A DNA stretch of 64,000 bases. It comes from Nitrosospira multiformis. GTDB lineage: Bacteria > Pseudomonadota > Gammaproteobacteria > Burkholderiales > Nitrosomonadaceae. The notes under the pieces were generated by a model. That model ran no database searches. It was given only the letters and a program-made list of their open reading frames with translations, and was not told the DNA's origin. The translations under genes and the position numbers were made by a program. Below, one piece after another: positions 28,521 to 39,718 of the stretch (positions within the stretch are counted from its first letter, which is position 1; the number at the start of each line of letters is the position of its first letter). The DNA is taken from assembly GCA_017306155.1 (NCBI GenBank), contig JAFKJB010000007.1, positions 1 to 64,000 on the forward strand. Reading direction: 5' to 3'.

Positions 28521-30002
28521 TCAGGAGCCCTGTAACAAAAGTGCTGCGGGTTCCCTGTTTTCTTTTGGACTGACCGGCAGGCGAGCTTCAGCCTGTGAGT
28601 CCCGCGAAAGTGTGGGTGCCACTCCCCCCACGGACCCTGCTCCCATTACCAGCACCACATCCTTATCCCTGGCGATGCTGTGAATTGCCTCCTCCAGTTC
28701 GTCCACCCGCTCGACAAAAATGGGTTCCACCTTGCCGAGCACGCGCAACGACCGCGCGAGCGATTTGCTGTCCGCGGCAATGATGGGCGCTTCGCCAGCG
28801 GAATAAACTTCTGTCAGGAGCAGTACATCGGCAGTGGATAGAACTTTGATGAAATCTTCGAACAGGTCGCGTGTGCGTGTATAACGGTGCGGCTGAAATG
28901 CCAATACCAGACGGCGCCCCGGGAACGCGCCGCGTGCTGCGGCAATTGTGGCTGCCATCTCCACGGGATGGTGACCGTAGTCATCGATCAGGGTAAAACT
29001 TCCGTTTCTGCCGGTTTCTGAATCAGCCAGGGAAATTTCGCCGTAACGCTGGAATCTCCGGTCAACCCCCTTGAAGTCCGCCAGAGCCCGGACGATGGCA
29101 GCATCCGGCAACCCGACTTCATTGCACACGGCTATTGCCGCCAATGCATTTTGCACGTTATGCAGGCCAGGCAGATTCAGCACGATTTTCAGTTTCCGGG
29201 TTTTGCCGTTGACCCCTATCAGGGCGGTAAAGTGCATCTGACCTTCACTGTGACGAATATCCGCGGCGCGCACCTGCGCGGCTTCCGATAACCCGTACGT
29301 GGTCACGGGCTTGGTAATAGCCGGCATGATCTCGAGTACGTGGGCATCATCCACGCACAGTACCGCCATGCCGTAGAAAGGCAAATGCTGTACAAAATCC
29401 ACGAACGCCTGCTTGAGCTTGCCGAAATCATGCTCGTAGGTGTCCATGTGGTCGGCGTCGATATTGGTGACTACGGCCAGCACGGGTTGCAGGTGGAGAA
29501 ACGAAGCGTCGGATTCATCCGCTTCCACCACGATGAACTCGCCACGACCCAGCTTTGCGTGGGAACCCGCCGCCTCCAGCCGGCCGCCGATAACGAATGT
29601 GGGGTCCATGCCTGCTTCCGCCAGTACGCTGGTGATCAGGCTGGTGGTAGTGGTTTTGCCATGCGTACCCGCGATGGCGATCCCCTGCCGCAATCGCAGG
29701 AGTTCGGCCAGCATGATAGCGCGTGGCACCACTGGCACTTTGCTCTCCCGCGCCGCGAGAACCTCCGGATTATCGGGCAGAATCGCGGTCGACGTTACGA
29801 CTGCATCCGCCGATGCCACGTGAGTGCACGCGTGACCGATGTAAACCGTCGCGCCCAGTTTTTTCAGTCGCCGGGTAGTCGCGCTGTCATGTATATCGGA
29901 GCCACTGATCTGGTATCCCAGATTGAGCAGCACTTCGGCGATTCCGCTCATACCGGATCCGCCAATGCCCACGAAATGAATATGTTTAACTTTGTGTTTC
30001 AT
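28521..30002 (-). CDS. murC: UDP-N-acetylmuramate--L-alanine ligase
   Basis: This is the first Mur ligase, adding L-alanine to UDP-MurNAc with ATP. The start at 30002 ([20 protein letters not shown]) matches the family; an ATG at 30035 would add eleven residues. In 493 residues the uridine-binding [12 protein letters not shown], the P-loop [11 protein letters not shown] and [12 protein letters not shown] of the C-terminal domain are intact. A short low-complexity tail ends the protein. murG ends 63 bases upstream and murB begins immediately after. Confidence 0.97.
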   Translation of the reverse strand: MKHKVKHIHFVGIGGSGMSGIAEVLLNLGYQISGSDIHDSATTRRLKKLGATVYIGHACTHVASADAVVTSTAILPDNPEVLAARESKVPVVPRAIMLAELLRLRQGIAIAGTHGKTTTTSLITSVLAEAGMDPTFVIGGRLEAAGSHAKLGRGEFIVVEADESDASFLHLQPVLAVVTNIDADHMDTYEHDFGKLKQAFVDFVQHLPFYGMAVLCVDDAHVLEIMPAITKPVTTYGLSEAAQVRAADIRHSEGQMHFTALIGVNGKTRKLKIVLNLPGLHNVQNALAAIAVCNEVGLPDAAIVRALADFKGVDRRFQRYGEISLADSETGRNGSFTLIDDYGHHPVEMAATIAAARGAFPGRRLVLAFQPHRYTRTRDLFEDFIKVLSTADVLLLTEVYSAGEAPIIAADSKSLARSLRVLGKVEPIFVERVDELEEAIHSIARDKDVVLVMGAGSVGGVAPTLSRDSQAEARLPVSPKENREPAALLLQGS

Positions 30003-30065
30003 ACTTTCCGTTGTTGACCCATAAAGCAAGTGCAACTGCTGTAAGACGGAGGAAACATGATCACC

Positions 30066-31139
30066 TTAAACTGCAACCATTTCCATGCACGTCTCGGCCA
30101 CGCACCGGGTAGCATCAGGTTGCGCCAGCTCTCTCGCCCTGCATGCCATTTCCATAAATTGATCCCTGCCCATACCCATCAGCAGCTCTGCCAGTCCTTC
30201 CGGAGTCAGCTGGCTCTGCGGCAGCAATATCGCAGCGCCTTTCCCACTCAAAAATTTTGCGTTCGTGGTCTGATGATCATCCACAGCATAGGGAAAGGGC
30301 ACCAGAATGCTGGCCACCCCCGCCGCGGCCAACTCCGCGACAGTGAGCGCGCCCGCGCGACAGATCACGAGATCATTCTCTCCATAGCGGGACGCCATAT
30401 TATCGATAAACGTAAGCAGTTCACCCTCCACTCCCGCTTCGAAGTAATTCTGCTTCAGTGCCTCCAGATGCCGGGTCCCCGCCTGATGCGTCACCTGCGG
30501 ACGCATCCCTTCGGGTATCCGCTTCAATGCCTGCGGTACGATGGTATTCAGTGCCTGAGCACCCAGGCTGCCGCCTACCACCAGCAGCCTGATATTTCCG
30601 CTGCGGGATGCATACCTCTGTGCAGGGGGCGCCAGCCTGGTGATTTCGTCACGTACGGGATTGCCGCAAAACACTGCTTTTTTTTCACCTTTGATCGCGT
30701 CGGGAAATCCCAGCAATATCCTGTCGGCGAGTCTCGAGAGGATTCTGTTGGCGAGTCCTGGAATGGAGTTCTGTTCGTGTATCAGCAATGGCCGTGCCAG
30801 CAGCGCGGCCATCATCCCCCCGGGAAACGCGGGATAGCCGCCCATGCCAAGGACCACATCCGGCCGAACCTTCCGTATTACTCTTGCGCTTTGCCAGAAT
30901 GCCAGCAACAGACGCGCGGGCAGCAATAACCACGTGCGAACGTTTTTTCCCCTCAATCCGGAGAAGCGAATCGTCTCCAGGATATGTCCCTGCTGCCGTG
31001 CCAGCGTTGTTTCCATTCCCCCCTCAGTTCCAAGCCAGACTATGCGCCACCCGGCCCGCTTCAAATACTCCGCCACGGCAAGACCGGGAAATACATGCCC
31101 GCCGGTTCCCCCCGCCATAATGAGAATCGTATGGCTCAA
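30066..31139 (-). CDS. murG: UDP-GlcNAc:lipid I GlcNAc transferase MurG
   Basis: This GT-B glycosyltransferase at the inner face of the membrane converts lipid I to lipid II. From a TTG at 31139 the protein has 357 residues and begins MSHTILIMAGGTGGHVFPG, the canonical MurG N-terminus; AGGGA lies a few bases upstream. The longer ATG start at 31238 would lie inside ftsW and add 33 unrelated residues. Other motifs: HEQNSIPG, GGSLGAQALN and the donor-site CRAGALTVAELAA. ftsW ends 19 bases upstream. Confidence 0.95.
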   Translation of the reverse strand: MSHTILIMAGGTGGHVFPGLAVAEYLKRAGWRIVWLGTEGGMETTLARQQGHILETIRFSGLRGKNVRTWLLLPARLLLAFWQSARVIRKVRPDVVLGMGGYPAFPGGMMAALLARPLLIHEQNSIPGLANRILSRLADRILLGFPDAIKGEKKAVFCGNPVRDEITRLAPPAQRYASRSGNIRLLVVGGSLGAQALNTIVPQALKRIPEGMRPQVTHQAGTRHLEALKQNYFEAGVEGELLTFIDNMASRYGENDLVICRAGALTVAELAAAGVASILVPFPYAVDDHQTTNAKFLSGKGAAILLPQSQLTPEGLAELLMGMGRDQFMEMACRARELAQPDATRCVAETCMEMVAV

Positions 31140-31158
31140 GACGCCATCCCTGTATTTT

Positions 31159-32319
31159 TCATATCCGGAAACTCCTCCCCAACTGCCGGTTTTCCCAATC
31201 CGCGCGCAGCAGCACCGCCAGCGAGAAACAGCTTGCAACTATGCTGCTGCCGCCGAAACTCATCAGCGGCAGGGTGAGCCCCTTTGGCGGGAGCACCCCC
31301 ATATTCACGCCCATGTTGATGAATGTCTGCACTCCCAGCCATACACCGATACCCTGCGCCACGAGTGCGGAAAAATGACGTCCCCTGACTGCCGACTGGC
31401 GGCCGATCATGAAAGCGCGTGCAATTATCCAGGCAAACAACGCCAGCACGATCAGGACGCCGACGAAACCGAGTTCTTCTGCAATCACCGCCAGAAGAAA
31501 GTCGGTATGCGCTTCCGGCAGATAGAAAAGCTTTTCGACACTTCCGCCCAGGCCGACACCCAGCCATTCACCGCGTCCGAATGCAATCAGCGCATGGCTC
31601 AACTGGTATCCTTTTCCGTAGGGGTCGTCCCAGGGATCCAGAAACCCGAAGAAACGCTGCATGCGATAAGGGGCGTTCCAGACCAGGGCAAGCAGGCCGG
31701 CAACCAGGAAAGCAATCAGTCCGGCGAACAGTTTCAGATCCATTCCTCCCAGAAACAATATCGCCATCATGACAGTGGTAATGACAACGAAGGCGCCAAA
31801 ATCCGGCTCGAGCAGCAGGAGAGCTCCCACGATGAGCATGATGATCAGCATGGGAAGAAAACCCTTGCGAAAACTTTCCAGGACGGCGGACTTGCGCACC
31901 GTGTAATTGGCGACGTAGATCACCATGAACAATTTCATGAATTCCGATGGTTGGAGATTCACCACCAGCAAGGATATCCAGCGGCGGCTGCCATTGATTT
32001 CGCGGCCCACGCCGGGAACCAGCACCAGTGCCAACAGGCACGAGCCAAGCAGAAACAGGTGGAAAGAATATTTCTGCCACGACTCCATAGGGACCTGGAA
32101 CGCAACCGCGGCTACCAGCAAACCCGCCGCGACATAGGCAGCGTGCCGGATGAGAAAATAGGCGGGGTAGCCACTGCCATCAGCCTCGGCAATCGAAATC
32201 GAGGCGGAATAAACCATCACCAGCCCAAGGCTCAACAGGAGTATGGCTGTCCAGATCAGAGCCTGGTCAAGATCCGCAGACAAAACCTTCTGCTTTCCGG
32301 TACCGTACCGATAAATCAT
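31159..32319 (-). CDS. ftsW: Lipid II polymerase FtsW, SEDS family
   Basis: This polytopic SEDS-family membrane protein of 386 residues has about ten hydrophobic segments. It is the division-specific glycosyltransferase that works with FtsI. Motifs include QPSEFMKLF, the [11 protein letters not shown] loop (periplasmic) and [13 protein letters not shown] near the C-terminus. The ATG at 32319 follows the murD stop by four bases; an ATG at 32364 would overlap murD by 41 bases. It is placed between murD and murG as in other dcw clusters. Confidence 0.95.
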   Translation of the reverse strand: MIYRYGTGKQKVLSADLDQALIWTAILLLSLGLVMVYSASISIAEADGSGYPAYFLIRHAAYVAAGLLVAAVAFQVPMESWQKYSFHLFLLGSCLLALVLVPGVGREINGSRRWISLLVVNLQPSEFMKLFMVIYVANYTVRKSAVLESFRKGFLPMLIIMLIVGALLLLEPDFGAFVVITTVMMAILFLGGMDLKLFAGLIAFLVAGLLALVWNAPYRMQRFFGFLDPWDDPYGKGYQLSHALIAFGRGEWLGVGLGGSVEKLFYLPEAHTDFLLAVIAEELGFVGVLIVLALFAWIIARAFMIGRQSAVRGRHFSALVAQGIGVWLGVQTFINMGVNMGVLPPKGLTLPLMSFGGSSIVASCFSLAVLLRADWENRQLGRSFRI

Positions 32320-32323
32320 CTGC

Positions 32324-33778
32324 TCAATGCCATCCTGCAACCGCAGCTGAACTGCCGCCTGCACATGCGGCCTGCATGCTTTTTACCGCCGCAACGAACA
32401 CCTCTGCCCGATGCACATAGTTGTCGAACATATCTAAGCTTGCGCATGCCGGCGACATCAGGACTGCATCACCTTTCCGCGCCACCTGAAAACTTTTCCG
32501 AACCGCCTCCTCCATCGTTTGAGCACGATACAGAGGCACTCCGCATGCATTTATCGCCACTGCAATTTTTTCCGCATCCCGCCCGATGAGCACTACTGCG
32601 CGCCCATGCTCGCCTATCGGCGCAGCCAGGGGCGAAAAGTTCTGCGCCTTTCCATCTCCGCCGGCAATCAAAACCACCGGTTGCCCAAGACCTTTCAGAG
32701 CAGCCACCGTTGCACCTACGTTAGTACCTTTTGAATCATCGTAGAAGGTAATGCCGCTGAAAGCAGCCACTTTTTCAACCCGGTGAGGCAAACCCCTGAA
32801 TTCGCGGAGCGCCTGTAACAAAGGATCAAACGGAACGGCCAGGGCGCGGCATAGCGCCAGTGCCGACAGCGCATTTGCGCAATTGTGCCGGCCGGTAATG
32901 GCAAGTTCGCTGGTTTTCATGAGACGCGCGTCTCCCTGCATCAGGTAAGTGTCTCCACCCTCGCAAAGCAAGCCGAAATCGCGGTCACGTTGTGGCATGC
33001 CAAGACTGAAAGTGACGCGAGGTCTTCCCGCCAATGCCATTTGCCGGACAAGAGGATCGTCGCCATTCAGGATCTGCACGCCCTCGCTGCCACTCCTGCC
33101 TCCAGCGCCGGTCTCGTTGCTGCCCTCAAGAAATATCCGCGCCTTGGCAGCGGCGTATTCCTGCATTCCCGCGTAGCGGTCCAGATGATCCTCGCTTACA
33201 TTCAACACCGCGGCCGCATCCAGTCCCAGATTTTTCGTGGTTTCCAGCTGAAAACTGGAAAGCTCCAGCACCCAAGCCTGGGGCATTTTTCCTGCATCTT
33301 CCCGGCGCATTAATGCGTCCAGGATCGCAGGGCCGATATTTCCCGCCACTTCGACGTCCCACCCCGCTTTTTTTAACATTGCCCCCGTCATGGCGGTTAC
33401 CGTGGTTTTGCCATTGGAGCCGGTAATTCCGATGAGTTTTGACCTGCCAATCCCCGCATCTCTGACCGCCCAGGCAAAAAGCTCCATATCCCCCACCACC
33501 GGAGTGCCTTCTTTCAACGCCTGCTGCACAAGAGGCTCCGACAGGGGCAGGCCAGGACTGATTGCGATTAAATCCACGCCGGAAAAGGCTCTGGCAGCCA
33601 GTGAACCTGCAAAAACCTCCGCCTGGGGCAGCGCGCTGTTAAATGCGGTCACACCCGGCGGCTTGTTTCGGGTATCAGCTGCTCGCACCCGCGCTCCCCG
33701 CCGAAACAACCATTTTGCCATGGAAAGACCGGTCTCTCCGAGACCCAGCACCAGAACAGTTCTGCCTTGCAGATTCAT
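32324..33778 (-). CDS. murD: UDP-MurNAc-L-Ala--D-Glu ligase
   Basis: This Mur ligase adds D-glutamate. In 484 residues, slightly longer than E. coli MurD (438), it carries [14 protein letters not shown] at the N-terminus, the P-loop [14 protein letters not shown] near 118, [10 protein letters not shown] and the late [16 protein letters not shown]. Short insertions around residues 225-240 ([13 protein letters not shown]) explain part of the extra length. ATG 33778 is well supported by the conserved start. The mraY stop lies ten bases upstream. Confidence 0.96.
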   Translation of the reverse strand: MNLQGRTVLVLGLGETGLSMAKWLFRRGARVRAADTRNKPPGVTAFNSALPQAEVFAGSLAARAFSGVDLIAISPGLPLSEPLVQQALKEGTPVVGDMELFAWAVRDAGIGRSKLIGITGSNGKTTVTAMTGAMLKKAGWDVEVAGNIGPAILDALMRREDAGKMPQAWVLELSSFQLETTKNLGLDAAAVLNVSEDHLDRYAGMQEYAAAKARIFLEGSNETGAGGRSGSEGVQILNGDDPLVRQMALAGRPRVTFSLGMPQRDRDFGLLCEGGDTYLMQGDARLMKTSELAITGRHNCANALSALALCRALAVPFDPLLQALREFRGLPHRVEKVAAFSGITFYDDSKGTNVGATVAALKGLGQPVVLIAGGDGKAQNFSPLAAPIGEHGRAVVLIGRDAEKIAVAINACGVPLYRAQTMEEAVRKSFQVARKGDAVLMSPACASLDMFDNYVHRAEVFVAAVKSMQAACAGGSSAAVAGWH

Positions 33779-33788
33779 GATTTCAACT

Positions 33789-34874
33789 TCATCTCAGCTT
33801 CAGGGAAGACAAACCGAACAACACCAGCATCATGGTAATGATCCAGAACCGGACCACTACCTGGTTTTCCTTCCAGCCTTTCAATTCATAATGATGATGC
33901 AACGGCGCCATGCGAAAAATGCGCTTGCCGATCAGCTTGAATGAAGCCACCTGCAACATGACCGACAGGGTTTCCACTACAAACACGCCTCCCATGATGA
34001 GCATAACGATTTCCTGCCGCACTATCACTGTCACGATTCCAAGTGCCGCGCCCAGGGCAAGCGCTCCGACATCTCCCATGAAAACTTCCGCCGGATAAGC
34101 GTTGAACCACAGAAAAGCAAGACCCGCACCTGCCAGCGCGCCACAGAAAACCGCGAGTTCGCCGGCCTGGGGGATATGAGGAATACCGAGATATTTTGCG
34201 AATACCGCATGACCGGCCACATAGGAAAAAATCGCCAGAGCGCTGCTGATCATCACGGTAGGCATGATAGCGAGGCCATCCAGCCCGTCGGTCAGGTTTA
34301 CCGCATTGCTGGTACCGACGATGACGAAATAGGCAAGCACCACGAATCCTGTCACGCCCAGCGGAACAGCCACCTGTTTGAAGAAGGGAACGATCAGGGT
34401 TGTCTGCGCGGGTAGTTCGGCTGTCAGCGCCAGGTAGAGCGCCACCAGGATCGCAATGGCCGATTGCCAGAAAAGCTTCGCCCTGGCGGAAAGTCCTTTC
34501 GGGTTGCGATATACCACCTTGCGGTAATCATCCACCCAACCGATCATGCCGAAACCCAGGGTTGTAATCAGGACAATCCATACGTAGCGATTGCTGAGAT
34601 CTGCCCAGAGCAGGGTGGTAATGGCGATAGAGACGAGTATCAACGCTCCGCCCATGGTAGGCGTACCTGCCTTGACCAGATGTGTCTGAGGACCGTCATC
34701 CCGCACCGCCTGCCCGATCTTGTAGGCGGTAAGTTTCCGTATCATCGTCGGGCCTACAATGAACGAGATGACCAGCGCGGTGAGTGCAGCCAGAACGGTA
34801 CGCAACGTAATGTAACTGAATACATTGAACAGACGGATGTCTCCGGCAAGCCATTGAGCAAGCTCTAGCAGCAT
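33789..34874 (-). CDS. mraY: Phospho-MurNAc-pentapeptide translocase MraY
   Basis: This integral membrane enzyme of 361 residues with ten predicted helices transfers phospho-MurNAc-pentapeptide to undecaprenyl phosphate, making lipid I. Signature stretches: [10 protein letters not shown] (cytoplasmic loop), the catalytic aspartates in WVDDYRKV and [22 protein letters not shown] and [12 protein letters not shown]. The ATG at 34874 ([11 protein letters not shown]) matches family starts; another ATG is nine bases earlier. It lies between murF and murD as expected. Confidence 0.97.
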   Translation of the reverse strand: MLLELAQWLAGDIRLFNVFSYITLRTVLAALTALVISFIVGPTMIRKLTAYKIGQAVRDDGPQTHLVKAGTPTMGGALILVSIAITTLLWADLSNRYVWIVLITTLGFGMIGWVDDYRKVVYRNPKGLSARAKLFWQSAIAILVALYLALTAELPAQTTLIVPFFKQVAVPLGVTGFVVLAYFVIVGTSNAVNLTDGLDGLAIMPTVMISSALAIFSYVAGHAVFAKYLGIPHIPQAGELAVFCGALAGAGLAFLWFNAYPAEVFMGDVGALALGAALGIVTVIVRQEIVMLIMGGVFVVETLSVMLQVASFKLIGKRIFRMAPLHHHYELKGWKENQVVVRFWIITMMLVLFGLSSLKLR

Positions 34875-34962
34875 GACAGGCATCCGTGTGGAATATTCGG
34901 GGATTTACCAGAATCTTCGAAGAAGACCATGACATCCATAACCTGACTCACGATCCGTAAAC

Positions 34963-36378
34963 TCATAATCCGGATTCCAGACGCTTTACGACTCGTTCCA
35001 TCTGCATGAAACGCGATCCTTTGATCAGCAGCGTGACGTCCGGCCCGGGCAGCGTTTCTATATCGGCCAACAGATCCTCCATTTTTCTGAAATGGCGGGC
35101 TCCCCTGCCGAATTTCTCCGCCGCGTATGCACTCAAATCTCCCAGAGCCATGAGTTCGTCTATCCCCGCAACTCTCGCTTCGTCACCAATCTGTTCATGA
35201 AACTCTCTTCCTTTGTCGCCCAGTTCTCCCATATCCCCCAGCACCAGGACTTTTTTACCTTCCGCCCTTGCAAGCACCGCCAGGGCCGCCCGTACCGAGT
35301 CGGGGTTGGCGTTGTAACAATCATCGATCAGCGTTGCTCCGCGCACACCGCATTTTCTTTGCATTCTTCCTTTCACTCCGCCAAATGTGCTCAATCCCGC
35401 CGCGATCGTCTTCGGAGACATACCGACCGCTACGGCCGCAGCCGCAGCCGCCAGCGCATTCCGCACGTTATGTTCGCCCGGCACCTGCAGAGTCACCTCC
35501 TCGACCCCTTGAGGTAAAATCAGTGTCATTTGCACGCCGGAAAAAGCCAGTTTGTAGGCTGCGCTCACTTTTGCTTTGCTCTTCAGGCCAAAATCGATTA
35601 TCTGCCTGTCACCCGCAAGTTCACGCCACAGCTCATTGTACGGGTCATCTGCATTGATAACCGCCATCCCCTGCTGGCTGAGTCCTTCGAAGATCTCACC
35701 CTTTGCGCGGGCTACTGCTTCAACTGATCCAAGTCCCTGAATGTGCGCATCGCCGGCATTGGTGATGAGCGCCACCGAAGGCTTTGCAAGGCGGGTAAGG
35801 TATGAGATTTCGCCCGGATGGTTCATGCCCATCTCTATAACGGCATAGCGATGCCGCTCACTTAATCGCAAAAGCGTGAGCGGCATGCCTATATCATTGT
35901 TGAGGTTGCCCTGGGTTGCCAGCACTGCATCCGGGGCGTCCGTCTCCCCCCCCCCCGCCGCCTGCTTCGCGGCGCGCCTTAAAATGGAGGCGATCATCTC
36001 CTTTACGGTCGTCTTGCCATTGCTTCCCGTTACTGCGACCAGCGGTATGGTGAAGCGCTCGCGCCAGCATGCCGCCAGTTGTCCCAATGCCAGCCGTGTA
36101 TTCTGCACCTGTATCAGGGGAATCCCGTATTCTGGATCCCCGGTCAGCCTGCCCTGCTGCACCAGGGCCGCCGCTGCGCCCCTCTCCCGTGCCTGGACGA
36201 TAAAATCGTGACCATCGAAGCTGGGACCGACCAGAGCGACAAACAGATCACCCCGCGCAAGTGCGCGGCTATCCGTGCTCACGCCTGTGAAATCGATCTT
36301 TCCAGCTGCCGCTCGATCGGGTTGGTCCCCGGTCAGGGTTGCGGACACGATCAGGGCCGCCTCCTGCAAATTCATCAT
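34963..36378 (-). CDS. murF: UDP-MurNAc-tripeptide--D-Ala-D-Ala ligase
   Basis: This Mur ligase adds D-Ala-D-Ala. In 471 residues it has the N-terminal FTGVSTDSRAL and GDLFVAL, the P-loop [14 protein letters not shown] near 118, EMGMNHPGEI and DDCYNANPDSVRAAL. Codons 144-147 contain a run of eleven G (on the coding strand; 35946-35956) within AAGGGET, in a spot where family members vary. Length changes of that run would truncate the enzyme. The start overlaps the end of murE by four bases. Confidence 0.96.
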   Translation of the reverse strand: MMNLQEAALIVSATLTGDQPDRAAAGKIDFTGVSTDSRALARGDLFVALVGPSFDGHDFIVQARERGAAAALVQQGRLTGDPEYGIPLIQVQNTRLALGQLAACWRERFTIPLVAVTGSNGKTTVKEMIASILRRAAKQAAGGGETDAPDAVLATQGNLNNDIGMPLTLLRLSERHRYAVIEMGMNHPGEISYLTRLAKPSVALITNAGDAHIQGLGSVEAVARAKGEIFEGLSQQGMAVINADDPYNELWRELAGDRQIIDFGLKSKAKVSAAYKLAFSGVQMTLILPQGVEEVTLQVPGEHNVRNALAAAAAAVAVGMSPKTIAAGLSTFGGVKGRMQRKCGVRGATLIDDCYNANPDSVRAALAVLARAEGKKVLVLGDMGELGDKGREFHEQIGDEARVAGIDELMALGDLSAYAAEKFGRGARHFRKMEDLLADIETLPGPDVTLLIKGSRFMQMERVVKRLESGL

Positions 36379-37949
36379 ATTCGCGCCTGTGTCTTCTCCG
36401 TCATCAATGCTCTTCTCGCGACCTCTGCATCGCTGAAAGGGAATTTTTTACCGCCTGCCTCCTGCCAGGTTTCGTGCCCCTTGCCCGCGATTAATATGAC
36501 ATCGCCCTTATGTGCGCCCTGTATCGCGCAATAGATCGCGTCGGCCCGATTCTTCTCGATGCGATGATTGGCGGCAGCTCCCGCGGCGATGTCACGAATA
36601 ATGGAATCCGGATCCTCGCCTCGCGGGTTGTCGCTGGTGATGATGGCTTCGTCAGCCAACCGGGTCGCCACTTCCCCCATCAAGGGACGCTTGCCTTGAT
36701 CGCGCTCGCCCCCGCAACCGAAGACGCAGACAAGCCTTCCTGATTCCGTCTCCTGCTTCCCGCCAGAGAAACCGGCATCCACCGCTTCCCGCAGCGTGGT
36801 CAATACCTTTTCCAGGGCGTCCGGAGTATGAGCGTAATCCACAACGATGAGGGGCTCATCTCCCTCTCCACCTATCTGCTGCATGCGCCCTGCTACCGGC
36901 TGGACTTCCCGCAAGGCTCGAACCGCTTCCGCGAAAGCGATACCGCTTGCAAGCAGGGCAGCGAGCACTCCCAATAAGTTGGAAGCGTTGAAGCTGCCCA
37001 GCACTTCCGTTTTAAATTTCAGGGATTCCGCTTCGAATTCAATATCGAATTCCAGTCCTGCCATGCTTGCCCGGAGATTGCGCCCCCATACCCTCCTGAA
37101 TGAGCCAGGATCAGGATGCGCGATTGCGGTATCGGCAAACCCGTAGCCGATCATGCCGATTCCGGTTCCTTCCAGATCATGCAGAAGCTGCATGCCAAAT
37201 GCGTCATCGAGGTTCAGCACGGCATACTTGAGCCCGCTCCAATGAAACAGCCGTGCCTTGGCGGCTGCGTACACTTCCATGTTGCCGTGATAATCGAGGT
37301 GATCGCGCGAAAGATTGGTAAGCATGGCAACTGCAAACGTCGCTCCGTTTATCCGTCCTTGTACAATCCCATGCGAAGAGACTTCCATTGCCACGCATTC
37401 TGCGCCACGCCGCAAAAAATTAGCTATTTTAGCTTGCAATAACACGGAATCGGGGGTGGTATTTGTAGAAAATTCCATTTCTCCGGGAAAACCGGTTCCC
37501 AGCGTGCCGATGACCGCGGCTTTACGATCCAGTGCAGCCATCGCCTGGACAATCCAATGGCTGCAGGAGGTTTTGCCGTTCGTTCCCGTCACTCCGATCA
37601 ACCATAGCTTTTGCGAGGGATGATCATACAGATAATCTGCAATGAATCCCGCTCTGGATTTCAAGTCCGGCACTGGCAGATTGGGTGTTTTCCATTGGGG
37701 ATCCCACACAAAGCCATCACGTTCCCACACTACTGTGCAGGCACCCCGCTCTATTGCTTGCAGAATGAATTTACGTCCATCCGTCTTTTCCCCGGGATAG
37801 GCCAGAAAAGTATCTCCCGGCTTCACGGTGCGGCTGTCAACCGCAAGATGCTCCCTCCTCGCTCCGAGCCGGTCAAGCGCATGGAAATCAAAACCGGCTT
37901 CGGAACCGCCGGGACGTTCCGCTATCTTCCTCCCCGACCCGGGACTCAT
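36375..37949 (-). CDS. murE: UDP-MurNAc-L-Ala-D-Glu--meso-DAP ligase
   Basis: This Mur ligase adds the third peptide residue. In 524 residues it has VDSRTVKPGDTFLA, the P-loop VTGTNGKTSCSHW near 120, and the DNPRGEDP motif that identifies meso-diaminopimelate as substrate. The late VLIAGKGHETWQ is conserved. The first 15 residues before the conserved domain are variable. The start overlaps ftsI by four bases and the end overlaps murF by four. Confidence 0.97.
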   Translation of the reverse strand: MSPGSGRKIAERPGGSEAGFDFHALDRLGARREHLAVDSRTVKPGDTFLAYPGEKTDGRKFILQAIERGACTVVWERDGFVWDPQWKTPNLPVPDLKSRAGFIADYLYDHPSQKLWLIGVTGTNGKTSCSHWIVQAMAALDRKAAVIGTLGTGFPGEMEFSTNTTPDSVLLQAKIANFLRRGAECVAMEVSSHGIVQGRINGATFAVAMLTNLSRDHLDYHGNMEVYAAAKARLFHWSGLKYAVLNLDDAFGMQLLHDLEGTGIGMIGYGFADTAIAHPDPGSFRRVWGRNLRASMAGLEFDIEFEAESLKFKTEVLGSFNASNLLGVLAALLASGIAFAEAVRALREVQPVAGRMQQIGGEGDEPLIVVDYAHTPDALEKVLTTLREAVDAGFSGGKQETESGRLVCVFGCGGERDQGKRPLMGEVATRLADEAIITSDNPRGEDPDSIIRDIAAGAAANHRIEKNRADAIYCAIQGAHKGDVILIAGKGHETWQEAGGKKFPFSDAEVARRALMTEKTQARI

Positions 37950-39718
37950 ACATCACCCTTGTTGTCCTTGGGCGGAGCGGCTGTCAGGGACGTCGCATTG
38001 CCGCTCGGCGCATCTTGCGGCACATTCTGCATGTGCAGAATGCCTTGCATCACCCGACTGAAAATCGGCGCCGCCACCGTCCCTCCGTAATATTGTCCAG
38101 CTGACGGCTCGTCCAGCATCACTGCAATGACATATCTCGGATTCGAGACAGGCGCATAACCGACAAAGGTCGAGAGATAGCGGTTTTTTGCATAGCCTCT
38201 GCCTTCCAGCTTGTGCGCGGTTCCAGTCTTCCCCGCCACCCGATACCCATTGACCTGCGCCCGTGGAGCGGTACCGCCCGGCTGCGCCACCATCTCCAGC
38301 ATACGGCTCACGGCCAGCGCTGTGTCGCGTGAAATCGCGCGCTTGCTGACGGGATCCGAGTCCAGCTTCAGCAGCGATACCGGTTTTATTTCACCTTCCG
38401 CGGCAAAAATCATATAAGCGCGAGCAAGCTGCATCAGGCTCACTGCAATGCCGTGACCATACGACATGGTCGCCTGCTCGATGGGACGCCAGGTTTTATA
38501 AGGCCGCAGCTTGCCGCTCACCTCACCCGGAAAGCCGGAGCCGGGCAGTTCTCCGAATCCTGCTCCATTCAGCATTTCCCACAGTGTCTGCGGCGGAAGC
38601 GACAGCGCGATCTTTGCTGAACCGACGTTGCTGGATTTCTGGATCACCTGCGTGACAGTCAAGGCCTCTGTCCTGTGCGCATCGCGTATGGTCGCCTTGC
38701 CTATGGAGAATGAACCCGGTGCGGTTTGAAATACAGTGTCCGGAGTGATTCTCCCTGCTTCCAGCGCTGCCGCTACCGTGAACGGCTTGAGCGTGGAACC
38801 CGGCTCGAACATATCGGTGACGGCCCTGTTACGCGACTGCGCGCTATTCCTGTTGGACCGGTTGTTCGGGTTGTAGGTCGGGAGATTCACCAAGGCCAGG
38901 ACCTCGCCTGTCTTCACATCGAGCACCACCAGGCCTCCAGCCTTGGCCTTGTGGGTTTCCACTGCCTGCTTCAATTCACGGTAAGCGAGGTATTGTATTT
39001 TGCTGTCTATCGACAGCGCCATGTTTTGTCCCGGCCTCGGGGCGCGGATGCTTTCGACGTCCTCGATGATGTGGCCTTTGCGGTCCTTGATGACCCGACG
39101 GCTTCCCGGTTTTCCGGCAAGCTCATCCTGCCAGGCCAGTTCAATCCCCTCCTGCCCCCTGTCGTCCAGATCGGTGAACCCGAGAACATGGGAAGTCAGG
39201 TCCCCTGCAGGGTAGTAGCGCCGATACTCGCGCTTGAGAAAAATGCCGGGGATTTTCAGTTCGATGATACCGGCCGCCACGGCTGGGGACAAATGCCGCT
39301 TCAGGTATACGAAATCGCGCCTGGACGCTGCCCGGGAACCCTGGGAGACTCCTGCCAGCCCATCCAGGCGCTTGTGAAGCTCATTCGCATCCATATCGAT
39401 CAGACCTGCTAGCCTGTTTAACTGCTCGGGGGTGGCAACCATGTCCTGCGGGCTCAGCCACACGGATTCCACGGGGGTGCTGATCGCCAGCGGCTTGCCG
39501 TAACGGTCGGTGATCATTCCCCGGTTTGCGTTCATCTCAAGCACGCGGCTATAACGCGATTCACCCTTCTGCTGCAAAAACCCGTTGTGCATTCCCTGCA
39601 GATAAGCGGCGCGTCCTGCCAGGCCAGCGAATCCAAGCAACAATAGACTCACCAGGAGGCGTGAGCGCTGCGCGGGCAGCGCAGGCCGCATAGCAGGCGA
39701 CTTTTGATTGGCTTTCAT
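37946..39718 (-). CDS. ftsI: Septal peptidoglycan transpeptidase FtsI (PBP3)
   Basis: This class B penicillin-binding protein of 590 residues has a short cytoplasmic N-terminus, one membrane anchor (about 23-40), a pedestal domain and the transpeptidase domain. Catalytic motifs are all visible: STLK with the acylated serine near 307, SSN in IQKSSNVGSAK and KTGT near 498. It cross-links septal peptidoglycan in complex with FtsW. Overlaps of four bases with both ftsL and murE indicate tight coupling. Confidence 0.97.
   Translation of the reverse strand: MKANQKSPAMRPALPAQRSRLLVSLLLLGFAGLAGRAAYLQGMHNGFLQQKGESRYSRVLEMNANRGMITDRYGKPLAISTPVESVWLSPQDMVATPEQLNRLAGLIDMDANELHKRLDGLAGVSQGSRAASRRDFVYLKRHLSPAVAAGIIELKIPGIFLKREYRRYYPAGDLTSHVLGFTDLDDRGQEGIELAWQDELAGKPGSRRVIKDRKGHIIEDVESIRAPRPGQNMALSIDSKIQYLAYRELKQAVETHKAKAGGLVVLDVKTGEVLALVNLPTYNPNNRSNRNSAQSRNRAVTDMFEPGSTLKPFTVAAALEAGRITPDTVFQTAPGSFSIGKATIRDAHRTEALTVTQVIQKSSNVGSAKIALSLPPQTLWEMLNGAGFGELPGSGFPGEVSGKLRPYKTWRPIEQATMSYGHGIAVSLMQLARAYMIFAAEGEIKPVSLLKLDSDPVSKRAISRDTALAVSRMLEMVAQPGGTAPRAQVNGYRVAGKTGTAHKLEGRGYAKNRYLSTFVGYAPVSNPRYVIAVMLDEPSAGQYYGGTVAAPIFSRVMQGILHMQNVPQDAPSGNATSLTAAPPKDNKGDV

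Noticed and set aside
30844-32589. Open frame of 581 codons on the + strand
   Set aside because: Antisense to murG, ftsW and murD, all clearly real; a product of GC-rich codon bias.
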